NCBI GenBank assembly: GCA_026014905.1 | Contig: JAOZHK010000198.1 | Location: 1-10,082 of the forward strand | Origin: Candidatus Bathyarchaeota archaeon | GTDB taxonomy: Archaea; Thermoproteota; Bathyarchaeia; RBG-16-48-13; GCA-020355125 | Reading direction: 5' to 3' | Length of the DNA: 10,082 nt | Shown here: one piece after another, positions 1-5,808 of the stretch | How the letters are laid out: each line of letters starts with the position of its first letter | Position numbering within the stretch: position 1 is the first letter of the stretch | Program-made: the position numbers and the translations under genes | The notes under the pieces: model-generated | The model's database searches: none | Told to the model about the DNA's origin: nothing | The model's input: the letters and a program-made list of their open reading frames with translations, nothing else

Positions 1-76
1 GGAGTTGGTCATCCTCGATTCGCACCATCTTCTGAACATTACGATAGGGATCAGCAGCGAGTAAACTAGCTTCCAT
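1..76 (-). CDS. Glycerate 2-kinase (MOFRL/DUF4147 family), N-terminus only, runs off window
   Basis: Only the first ~25 codons are inside the window. The peptide contains LLAADPYRNVQKMVRIEDDQL-like sequence; an 'A-A-D-P-Y-R' block followed by a 'V-x-x-x-D-x-L/I' strand is the hallmark near the N-terminus of archaeal glycerate 2-kinases, which phosphorylate D-glycerate to 2-phosphoglycerate in the cytoplasm. The first usable start is the ATG at 74-76. However, the same frame stays open upstream to about 133 and reads GNVEGRKTLLTI, which looks like the first helix of the family. That stretch has no ATG, GTG or TTG and is closed by a TAG inside the palindromic AGCT tract at 124-135. So either the gene starts late or its first codons have been lost. 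Family assignment is from a short match and is moderate. Confidence 0.5.
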   Translation of the reverse strand, partial: MEASLLAADPYRNVQKMVRIEDDQL

Positions 77-123
77 GATGGTTAAGAGTGTCTTTCGGCC
101 TTCGACATTACCATGAGAGCGTA

Positions 124-135
124 AGCTAGCTAGCT
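124..135. repeat. Perfect 12-nt AGCT palindrome
   Basis: Three tandem AGCT units form a self-complementary 12-mer in the gap between the DinB-like gene (stop at 156) and the glycerate kinase frame. The tract supplies an in-frame TAG (134-136) that closes the kinase frame on its upstream side. Related GCTAGC/AGCTAGCT motifs recur at 7856-7861 and 8486-8493. Confidence 0.7.
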
Positions 136-155
136 AAGCACATAATATGCACGAG

Positions 156-662
156 CTATTTCTGCCCAACGAGTGTAAGGTAATTCACCCATCCTGTGTG
201 AGGAGGCTTTACATTCATCTGCCATAGTAGCGCAATGAACTCGCCAAAATGATGGATTTCCTCTTGGAATAAATGGATCAAGTGATCTTCGACAGTACTT
301 GTTGACGATGACTCATTACCATGCATACGTGCAACTTTTCGTCCCAGTTCTCTTGGAGTTAATTGAATGAGCAGCGTGTTAAAGCGGGATTCCACTTGGT
401 CTAAATAGTCTCGAATTGTCTCGATGGTGTTATATTCTTCAAATGAGATGGGCGTATGTCGTATATTCATGGGAGTGTCGCTTTGAATGAGGCGAGTAAT
501 GAACTCAACGCACTCGATAGAGTGTAAATAGATGTTTCGAAGTGAATTGAAGCTTGCACTTCGATCCTTAATAAAATCCTCCCAAGATAAGGTTTCAAAT
601 GTGTGTAGATATTGATGTCGTAAAAATTGTGCATATCCATGTAGTTTTATAACGTTTATCAT
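156..662 (-). CDS. DinB-fold (DinB/YfiT-like) putative metal-binding protein
   Basis: A 168-residue all-helical protein of the usual DinB-family length. The family is a four-helix bundle holding a metal with a His/His/His or related triad; members include bacillithiol or mycothiol transferases and many of unknown role. Visible here are His47 in helix 2 (N-I-Y-L-H) and the C-terminal signature E134-E-I-H-H138-F-G-E, followed by L-L-W-Q-M and a P-P-H-T-G-W ending. In the common H-x3-H signature the first ligand is His; here it is Glu134, so the site would be His47/Glu134/His138 by alignment. The ATG start is preceded by GTGAG at suitable spacing on the minus strand. It lies downstream of the flavodoxin on the same strand, about 100 bases away, so joint transcription is possible but not shown. 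The substrate is unknown. Confidence 0.75.
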   Translation of the reverse strand: MINVIKLHGYAQFLRHQYLHTFETLSWEDFIKDRSASFNSLRNIYLHSIECVEFITRLIQSDTPMNIRHTPISFEEYNTIETIRDYLDQVESRFNTLLIQLTPRELGRKVARMHGNESSSTSTVEDHLIHLFQEEIHHFGEFIALLWQMNVKPPHTGWVNYLTLVGQK

Positions 663-764
663 ATGTCATCTCACTTGATTATTCTCAGACCAAACGTTTT
701 TAGCGGTTTTGACAGTTTTTTCGTTTGTTAACTGGCTGTAGAGGTGTTCTCATACTCGCTTACG

Positions 765-1247
765 TTAGTATCTTGGAACTAAACTAGCCATGGCAGCTGC
801 TTCACCGAGGTCTTGGCCGCGCTGTAGGTCTTGAGGATGAATTCGCATCTCTCCTCCGTGATCCACGATCGCGAGAGGAGGGACTACGAGTTCAATATCA
901 AGGCTCATCAGTACCTGTGCCATACGATCGACATGCCATCCTCCATCCCATTGATATACGCCAAAAACTGCGCCCTTGGTCCCTGTAAACTGCAGCTTCT
1001 GTTGCTGTGATAATTCGGTTAGGTTCTTGAGAAATGTTCGAAGTGGAAGCGTCATGTCACTATAGATGCTCGGTGATCCCACAATCAGTACATCTAGGTT
1101 GTTTAGTGTGGAGATGGAAAATTTCGTGCCTATTTTCAAGAGTTGCAGATCCACGGCTTTCACCGACCGCACGCCTTGCGTTACTGCTTTTGCCAAGTGC
1201 TCTGTCGTTCCAGTCAGCGAATCATACAGGATCACAATTTGTGGCAC
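765..1247 (-). CDS. Flavodoxin-like FMN protein
   Basis: A 160-residue single flavodoxin domain, expected to bind FMN and carry one or two electrons in the cytoplasm. The N-terminal strand I-V-I-L-Y-D-S leads into the phosphate loop S10-L-T-G-T-T15, matching the S/T-x-T-G-x-T loop that grips the FMN phosphate. G57-S-P-S-I-Y-S-D-M-T gives the second, isoalloxazine-binding loop, and F95-G-V-Y-Q-W-D-G-G the third. The start is GTG at 1245-1247, chosen because a clear Shine-Dalgarno AGGAG sits 8 bases upstream; an overlapping ATG is out of frame. A TATA-like box lies 45-55 bases upstream. The electron partner is unknown; the Fe-S flavin oxidoreductase at 4815-5678 is a possible but unproven partner. 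Confidence 0.85.
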   Translation of the reverse strand: MPQIVILYDSLTGTTEHLAKAVTQGVRSVKAVDLQLLKIGTKFSISTLNNLDVLIVGSPSIYSDMTLPLRTFLKNLTELSQQQKLQFTGTKGAVFGVYQWDGGWHVDRMAQVLMSLDIELVVPPLAIVDHGGEMRIHPQDLQRGQDLGEAAAMASLVPRY

Positions 1248-1292
1248 ATCGAGAACTCCTATGTAAGTACGATTACACCCTTGTGTTTGTCT

Positions 1293-1302
1293 TAAATATA
1301 TA
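1293..1302 (-). promoter_or_regulatory. TATA-like promoter of the flavodoxin gene
   Basis: On the minus strand the sequence reads TATATATTTA about 45-55 bases before the GTG start. A transcript starting some 25 bases downstream would have a leader of about 28 bases, long enough to include the AGGAG ribosome-binding site. This is archaeal TATA/TFB spacing. Confidence 0.6.
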
Positions 1303-1305
1303 CCT

Positions 1306-1325
1306 AACTAGTTGAATTAGTCAAC
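1306..1325. promoter_or_regulatory. Palindromes next to the flavodoxin promoter, possible operator
   Basis: A palindrome AACTAGTT (1306-1313) overlaps a perfect inverted repeat GTTGA-n5-TCAAC (1311-1325), just upstream of the flavodoxin TATA box. The heptamer AATTAGT also occurs twice in direct orientation (1315-1321 and 1327-1333). A dimeric regulator could bind here and act on the flavodoxin promoter. No regulator gene is nearby, so the function is inferred from position and symmetry alone. Confidence 0.35.
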
Positions 1326-1468
1326 AAATTAGTGAATTATTCAGTGTTGTGAAATAACTCCCAGCCCGCTTGTGCCCAAAACAAAGATCAGGGTATCCTA
1401 TAATCGAAGAAGATAAATTACAGGTTCTCTATGGGCTTGTCTCACATGCAATTCATGATGTGAACAAT

Positions 1469-2086
1469 ATGAATGTGGTTCAGATCGTAGCCCTCTGTGG
1501 AATGTTAAGTCCAGTTGTTTATACGGCAATGTGGATTCTTGGTGGTTTGTTGCGATCAGACTACAATCACATTAGGGACGATATTAGTTCGCTATTTGCT
1601 GTGGATGCACCTAATCAACGGTTAATGCAGTCGTTCATTATTGTTTCCAGTGTTTTGTTATTTGTGTTTTATCTTGGATTACATGAAGAATTGAATGATG
1701 GGGGCGGATTGATTGCAGGGCCTGTTCTCTTTGTGATTAGCTCTGGGTTGGGAGTACTGGTTGCGGTCTTTTTCCCTTTGGATGCTGGTGGAGAAATAAT
1801 CACGTTCCGAGGTAAAATGCATCTCATCCTAGTTGTCGGATCAGGACTACTAACTATTGCAGGAATGGTAGCTTTGTGGCTTCGATTACAGTTCATCGAA
1901 GTGTGGAGTGGTTTTGCCGTCTATTCTCTCAGTTCAGCGATCATTTCATTGATTCTCGTCATTATTTCCGGGATATTCATTAACAGCAGATATAGAGGAT
2001 TACTCGAACGATTTGGAGTGACGCCGTATCAGATCTACTACTTCATTTTGAGTCTCATGGTCTTTCTCAACAATCCAAATTTGTGA
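1469..2086 (+). CDS. DUF998-type integral membrane protein
   Basis: A 205-residue hydrophobic protein with six likely transmembrane helices at about residues 4-28, 52-72, 82-103, 118-138, 146-170 and 186-200. The D-I-S-S-L-F-A-V-D-A-P-N-Q segment after helix 1, and F-P-L-D near residue 103 followed by a His at 118, resemble the DUF998 family, whose function is unknown. The frame is open back to 1370 through a TTG, but those 33 extra residues are polar and unlike the family. I therefore chose ATG 1469, which immediately precedes helix 1. The ribosome-binding site is weak. It is divergent from the flavodoxin and converges with the Gfo/Idh unit. Confidence 0.7.
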   Translation: MNVVQIVALCGMLSPVVYTAMWILGGLLRSDYNHIRDDISSLFAVDAPNQRLMQSFIIVSSVLLFVFYLGLHEELNDGGGLIAGPVLFVISSGLGVLVAVFFPLDAGGEIITFRGKMHLILVVGSGLLTIAGMVALWLRLQFIEVWSGFAVYSLSSAIISLILVIISGIFINSRYRGLLERFGVTPYQIYYFILSLMVFLNNPNL

Positions 2087-2119
2087 AAACAGTTCCTAGC
2101 GTGCGGGTGTGTGTTTTCA
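2084..2119. terminator. Inverted repeat between convergent genes, possible bidirectional terminator
   Basis: TGAAAAC (2084-2090) pairs with GTTTTCA (2113-2119) across a 22-base loop. The stems coincide with the stop codons of the two convergent genes (plus-strand stop at 2086, minus-strand stop at 2117-2119) and supply a short T run on both strands. The stem is AT-rich, so it is a weak hairpin. Confidence 0.35.
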
Positions 2120-3271
2120 TGATCTTGGCAACGGTAAGGACACGACTGTCCCTGTTGCAGCTGATTTATAGCCCGCCAGAAGAACTTCAGTTAACATGGC
2201 AGCTTGAAGTGCACTCATCTCACTTTCTCGATCCTCGAGCAGGCAATCAATGAAATATGATTCATCGCTTTTAGCTGGCGTTAAGGAAAACGGGGTAAAT
2301 ACTCGTTTGGATTGTGTATTCAATGCTTGTTGTGTTGAACGCCAGAATCCCATGGGATCTTGTGGATTAATCTCTGGTGCAGTCCAGGGTAATCCTGCGT
2401 CGTAGACTTCGAGACGTGGTCGATAAGCATCAATGAGTAAGGAGCCATCACTACCGATCAGGTAAACCTGATTTACTCCGGCCCCGCCGTGACTTGACCA
2501 ACCCACCCGTCCACCCGTAATGGTGGCGGTCGCTCCTCCTTCGAAAGTTAGGCTAAGAAAGCCAAAATCCTCGACACCATTCCGTTGATGGGCCTCAAAA
2601 AAATAATTGGCAGTGTGCCCAAACACCGTGTTCACGGCACGTTGAGCCAACCACTGGACTAAGCCAAGTGCATACACGCCCATTGCGTACAATTCGGCTT
2701 TAGAATCAACGAAGGTAAATCGCTGTGGAGGAAATTGGGGGCGACGGGAACGACCCAGTTGTGCGCTACCAGTTGGTCCCTTCGCAAATAAACAATCGGC
2801 ATGAAGCGCCACCAATTGACCTATGGCACCTGACTCGATGACCTGTCGCGCCCGCTGTACCCAAGGTTGGTGTATAAAGCTGAACATTTGACTACGCACG
2901 TCCATATCCTTGACTACATTGACCACTTCATCCGCTGTAGCCAGGTATGGTGTCATAGGTTTGTCGATGTAAAGATGCTTCCTGGATCGAGCGCATTTGA
3001 CTAAGATGCGTCCTCGTCGTTCCGGTTCTGCACAAACTGAAACTAAATGGACATCATTCCGGGTAAGGGCTTTATCCAGATCAGGTAGATACGGGATCTC
3101 CAATTCGCTCGCTAATGCTCGATTCCAATGTCGTCGTTCAGGTGATATGTCTGTTTCATCGGTTACAGCTATCAGCTGACATCGTGGGTCTTTGCGAAAT
3201 TGTTGACAGTAGTTCTCCTGGTGCGTTAATTTGCCTGCCACCAGCAGGACACCGAGTGGCCCTGAATCCAT
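2117..3271 (-). CDS. Gfo/Idh/MocA family oxidoreductase, full length
   Basis: A 384-residue NAD(P)-dependent sugar or polyol dehydrogenase family protein. The N-terminal Rossmann fold runs G7-V-L-L-V-A-G, then I-A-V-T-D-E at 34-39 ending strand 2. The family's E-K-P motif appears as D103-K-P105, with Lys104 the expected catalytic or cofactor-contact lysine. The second half is the alpha/beta C-terminal domain, with L-I-G-S-D-G-S-L-L-I at 271-280. Near Y195-A-M-G-V-Y-A, where D-x-G-x-Y is common, the Asp appears to be Ala, so catalysis may be unusual. The ATG is preceded by GAGGAA at good spacing. The stand-alone C-domain gene lies 31 bases upstream on the same strand and the two are probably co-transcribed. 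The substrate cannot be read from the sequence. Confidence 0.85.
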   Translation of the reverse strand: MDSGPLGVLLVAGKLTHQENYCQQFRKDPRCQLIAVTDETDISPERRHWNRALASELEIPYLPDLDKALTRNDVHLVSVCAEPERRGRILVKCARSRKHLYIDKPMTPYLATADEVVNVVKDMDVRSQMFSFIHQPWVQRARQVIESGAIGQLVALHADCLFAKGPTGSAQLGRSRRPQFPPQRFTFVDSKAELYAMGVYALGLVQWLAQRAVNTVFGHTANYFFEAHQRNGVEDFGFLSLTFEGGATATITGGRVGWSSHGGAGVNQVYLIGSDGSLLIDAYRPRLEVYDAGLPWTAPEINPQDPMGFWRSTQQALNTQSKRVFTPFSLTPAKSDESYFIDCLLEDRESEMSALQAAMLTEVLLAGYKSAATGTVVSLPLPRS

Positions 3272-3302
3272 ATATCTTCCTCATTTGTTCTTTGGATTTT
3301 GT

Positions 3303-3752
3303 TTAAAGATCAACCGGTTGTCCAGTGGCCAAAGACTGATCAACAGCGATCATAAGCTGCTGCATGTGATCCATTACCTTTGGCGTGAGCGAATCATCTC
3401 GAGGAGGCAGAATTAACTCCTGATGATAAATTGCCCCACTGGACCCTAAAATAGTCAGATCTATCTGCGGCAGCTTATGCTCTAGAGCGCATGTCAGTAA
3501 AGCTGAGCAACCTGAGTCATATTCCAGACTGATAACCACATGTCCTTGCGCTTGTTTCCCCGTCGCATATACGCGCCAGATTGAAGCCGTGAGCCACCCA
3601 TTCACATAATAGATCATTTCAGCCAAGTGATCTTTTATCGTTTCAACACGTTCAGCCACAGCCGCTGTACAACGAACGAACACTGGTTGACCCACGTACC
3701 CTTTGGCAAGATTGACTTCAACAGCTCGATTTAAAGCGACCCAATACTGCAT
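3303..3752 (-). CDS. Stand-alone Gfo/Idh/MocA C-terminal domain protein
   Basis: A 149-residue protein matching only the substrate-binding half of a Gfo/Idh enzyme. Residues 7-27 follow the post-Rossmann 'A-x-E-x-x-x-x-G-x-x-G-x-P-V-F-V-R' pattern. D41-H-L-A-E then N-G-W-L at 51-54 match the conserved helix. L-E-Y-D-S-G-C-S-A at 76-84 and I-L-G-S-S-G-A-I-Y at 101-109 match the sheet. The C-terminus A-x-G-Q-P-V-D-L is complete. No nucleotide-binding domain precedes it: a stop lies three codons before the ATG and none of the upstream frames encodes a Rossmann fold. A good TATA box at 3801-3809 fits this ATG, which argues for a genuine short gene rather than debris. It may be a non-catalytic partner subunit of the downstream enzyme. 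Decayed duplication is the alternative. Confidence 0.7.
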   Translation of the reverse strand: MQYWVALNRAVEVNLAKGYVGQPVFVRCTAAVAERVETIKDHLAEMIYYVNGWLTASIWRVYATGKQAQGHVVISLEYDSGCSALLTCALEHKLPQIDLTILGSSGAIYHQELILPPRDDSLTPKVMDHMQQLMIAVDQSLATGQPVDL

Positions 3753-3800
3753 AATTCTTCAGCCCGCATTCTTGTCTGTGACATCTATGAAATGACTACT

Positions 3801-3809
3801 ATTTATATC
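3801..3809 (-). promoter_or_regulatory. TATA-like promoter of the Gfo/Idh two-gene unit
   Basis: The minus strand reads GATATAAAT about 50 bases before the ATG of the small Gfo/Idh gene. This predicts a transcript start near 3779 and a leader of about 27 bases. No comparable box is seen in the 31-base gap before the second gene, so one transcript for both is likely. Confidence 0.55.
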
Positions 3810-3866
3810 TCATAGTGCGTGCATGTGTTGTTGTTATTACAGCAGTCAGTTATCTTCTCGTTTTAA

Positions 3867-4178
3867 CTAACTTTCAGCTGACGTTGTACCCTTGAATCTG
3901 AGAACAAATGTCATCTTGATTAGAGGTGGCCATCGGTTTGAGATATTCATTAACTGCTCAGGATCGCTAACTTCATAAAAAGCGAGAGTACACCCATCTT
4001 TCGTGAGTATTGGTAATACGCCACCGAGGAAATGATAAGGCAGGATTTTCATGGGAAATTGCGTTGGGTCCTGTGTTCGTTCCACATCAATTTCATCGCG
4101 CTGCTTAGCTAGAATTTTCTCTAAATCTTTGGGATCCCATTCGACAAATGCGCGCGCGTGTGTGCGTGGTATAATCAA
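3867..4178 (-). CDS. Small DUF3303-like alpha/beta protein
   Basis: A 103-residue cytoplasmic protein. The segment F11-V-E-W-D-P-K-D, then G62-C-T-L-A-F-Y-E-V-S-D-P-E-Q-L at 62-76, R82-W-P-P and a final F-V-L-R-F strand resemble DUF3303 or ferredoxin-fold dimeric proteins of unknown function. The start is uncertain. The only standard codon before the conserved part is TTG at 4176-4178, and the frame opens only about eight codons earlier (after an in-frame TAG), reading S-K-T-Y before that TTG. Residues 4-10 (P-R-T-H-A-R-A) come from an alternating CG/TG tract, so the natural N-terminal strand may have been altered or replaced. It is not closely coupled to its neighbours. Confidence 0.55.
   Translation of the reverse strand: MIIPRTHARAFVEWDPKDLEKILAKQRDEIDVERTQDPTQFPMKILPYHFLGGVLPILTKDGCTLAFYEVSDPEQLMNISNRWPPLIKMTFVLRFKGTTSAES
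4149..4168. repeat. 20-nt alternating pyrimidine-purine tract (CG/TG)
   Basis: Strictly alternating T/C and G over 20 bases, with eight bases of pure CG at 4151-4158. It lies at the extreme 5' end of the DUF3303-like gene and encodes part of its odd N-terminus. Such tracts can adopt Z-DNA in supercoiled DNA and are prone to slippage and recombination. Confidence 0.8.
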
Positions 4179-4243
4179 ATAGGTTTTACTAACAGTCTAT
4201 GCATTCCATGGATCGAAGTTAATTGTTGCATGTGCTAGACTTA

Positions 4244-4268
4244 GACTCAACATGCCCTAGCTTGAGTC
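4244..4268. repeat. Inverted repeat GACTCAA/TTGAGTC in intergenic gap
   Basis: Two perfect 7-base arms are separated by 11 bases, in the 192-base gap between the DUF3303-like gene and the coiled-coil gene. It could be a hairpin terminator for the coiled-coil transcript (minus strand) or a dimeric operator for the DUF3303-like gene. There is no T run beside it. The rest of the gap holds nothing I recognise. Confidence 0.3.
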
Positions 4269-4370
4269 CATATCTGACTACGAGAAAAATTAGCAGACAG
4301 ATTGGGTATTCAATCAATTTTTTTCGCTCCCATTATGTGTGTTGTGAGCCAGCTCGCAGGCGATTGGAGG

Positions 4371-4853
4371 TTATCGCGTTTTAAGGGGGACAGGGGAATC
4401 ATGAATGTCTCTGTGATAGGATTGAGGGTAGGTGAGCCATCGAATGAGGCGTGTCCTGAGTGATGGAGGGTGAGGGTCAGCTGCTTCGAGTTGCGTCGAG
4501 GGTAGAGTTAGAAAGACTATGTCAGTTTTGATCTGATTGATGCGGTGAGTCAACTCAGTAAGCTGTTGATGGTGTGTCTGGATTAATTCTCGTCGAGTGG
4601 CTTCTAACTCAGAGAGTTGGATCCACTGTTCTTTTATATAGATGCTACGTTCGATGGTCTTCATTTCGTCCTGATATTTCTCGATGAGCGCAAATCGTCG
4701 ATCCTTAGGAATGGCGGTATCGTTGAGTCGGTGTTCAGCAAAGCCGATGAGGTCTTTCGTGACTTCCATCTCGAATACTAGGATTCGGATATCGTCTCGA
4801 ACCTCTTGGGCTAAGTGGTTTGGAATAGCGCGCGCGCGCTTTTCAATGGTCAA
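4371..4853 (-). CDS. Unrecognised coiled-coil protein
   Basis: A 160-residue protein I do not recognise. Residues 15-110 are strongly helical and charged with heptad-like spacing; 60-110 (E-R-S-I-Y-I-K-E-Q-W...Q-L-T-E-L-T-H-R-I-N-Q-I-K) look like a coiled coil. The tail (125-160) is rich in Pro, Arg and Tyr. There is no signal peptide or membrane span. The apparent start is a TTG at 4851-4853 beyond the CG tract at 4828-4839, so residues 5-9 (K-R-A-R-A) come from the tract. A conserved-looking sequence begins at I-P-N-H-L. The true N-terminus may therefore have been cut at this junction, which also truncates the plus-strand gene. A structural role such as a division or vesicle coiled coil (CdvA-like) is possible but unsupported. 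Confidence 0.5.
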   Translation of the reverse strand: MTIEKRARAIPNHLAQEVRDDIRILVFEMEVTKDLIGFAEHRLNDTAIPKDRRFALIEKYQDEMKTIERSIYIKEQWIQLSELEATRRELIQTHHQQLTELTHRINQIKTDIVFLTLPSTQLEAADPHPPSLRTRLIRWLTYPQSYHRDIHDSPVPLKTR

Positions 4854-5678
4854 CGGGAATTTCCCAATGGACCTGTTCTGTCAACAGACGAGCTCGACGC
4901 ATATGTGGATGAATATGTTCATGCGACTCGTCTCGCGTATGAACGAGGGGCTGACGGCATTGATTTCAAACAGTGCCACGGGTATTTTGCAGGGGTCTTT
5001 CTGAGGCCGAACAATCAACGGGAGGACTATTATGGTGGTAGCTTTGAACATCGGACCCGTTTTGTTGAAGAATATATGACTCGTGCAAAAAAAGAGATTG
5101 GAGATAGCAATTTTCTATGGACAACGCGGATCAATGGTTGGGATGGAGGTTTTCCCGGCGGATTTGGTATGGCAGGATCGACTGTTCTCGAGAGTACAGA
5201 TACTAACCCACAAGCTTGGATTCGGGACATCACTGAAGTCGAGAGATTTTATGGACTGCTCAATACGTTGGGCTTTGATTTAGTCAATGTGAGTGCGGGG
5301 ATTTCAGTTCCAGCGGGTAGGATGAATCCCATGATTTCTCTTCATCCCAACTTTTTCATTTTGCAGGACTTGGCTTTACACGCAAAAAACTATTTCCGTG
5401 AAAGAAATAGCAGAGTGGTCATCGCTAGTACCGGGTGGTCGGCTTTGGGACGGCATGCGTTTAATATTGGGTCTTGTTATCTTGATCATGGAATTGACCT
5501 TATCGGATTTGGTCGCTGGCAGTTGTGTGAGCCCTGGCTTCCGAAAAAAGTCATTGAAGCACCCACTGTGGATCCATTAGATTACCTCAAAGATGCTGCG
5601 AATATTTGCCTTGCTTGCAGCAAATGTTATACGGGATTACGTGGTACTGGTCCCATAAAATGTGCTGTTTATGAGTAA
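4815..5678 (+). pseudogene. Old-yellow-enzyme-type Fe-S flavin oxidoreductase, N-terminally truncated
   Basis: 287 codons remain of a TIM-barrel NADH:flavin oxidoreductase in the 2,4-dienoyl-CoA reductase/trimethylamine dehydrogenase group, which reduces activated C=C bonds or related substrates using FMN. Preserved features are the A-D-G-I-D-F-K-Q-C-H55-G-Y active-site strand (numbered from the GTG), Y-G-G-S at 73-76, T-T-R105-I, and a C-terminal Cys set C265-x2-C-x2-C271-x11-C283. The Cys set matches the 4Fe-4S ligand spacing in this group. The protein ends four residues later, so it lacks the FAD/NADH domain. About 140-150 residues that normally precede (first barrel strands and FMN contacts) are absent; homology starts just after the GC tract at 4828-4839. 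It is probably non-functional as it stands. It converges with the UxaA unit. Confidence 0.7.
4828..4839. repeat. 12-nt GC dinucleotide repeat at a double gene break
   Basis: Six GC units. On the right begins a flavin oxidoreductase that lacks its N-terminal part. On the left begins the minus-strand coiled-coil frame, whose N-terminus is also probably lost. Both frames read through the tract as Arg/Ala, as any CG repeat must. This is the longest pure CG run in the window. Confidence 0.85.
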
Positions 5679-5727
5679 ATTCAATTCAATAGTAAATGCC
5701 GAAATCTTATCGACTCCTGAAATGAAA

Positions 5728-5757
5728 ACGCGCGCACCGTTGCTACATTAATTGTAG
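5728..5757. repeat. CG tract and small hairpin between convergent genes
   Basis: The 130-base gap between the oxidoreductase stop (5678) and the UxaA stop (5809) holds an alternating ACGCGCGCAC run (5728-5737). A perfect 5-base inverted repeat CTACA-n5-TGTAG follows (5743-5757). The hairpin could help end either transcript but is too short to be convincing. Nothing else is recognisable in the gap. Confidence 0.3.
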
Positions 5758-5808
5758 AGATACATTAGCGGACCTGCAATTTGCTAATCCCTTCCTTACT
5801 CTATATAG

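Noticed and set aside
1370..1468. N-terminal extension of the DUF998 protein from a TTG
   Set aside because: The 33 extra residues are polar, lack a ribosome-binding site and are absent from the family pattern. The ATG at 1469 sits right before the first membrane helix.
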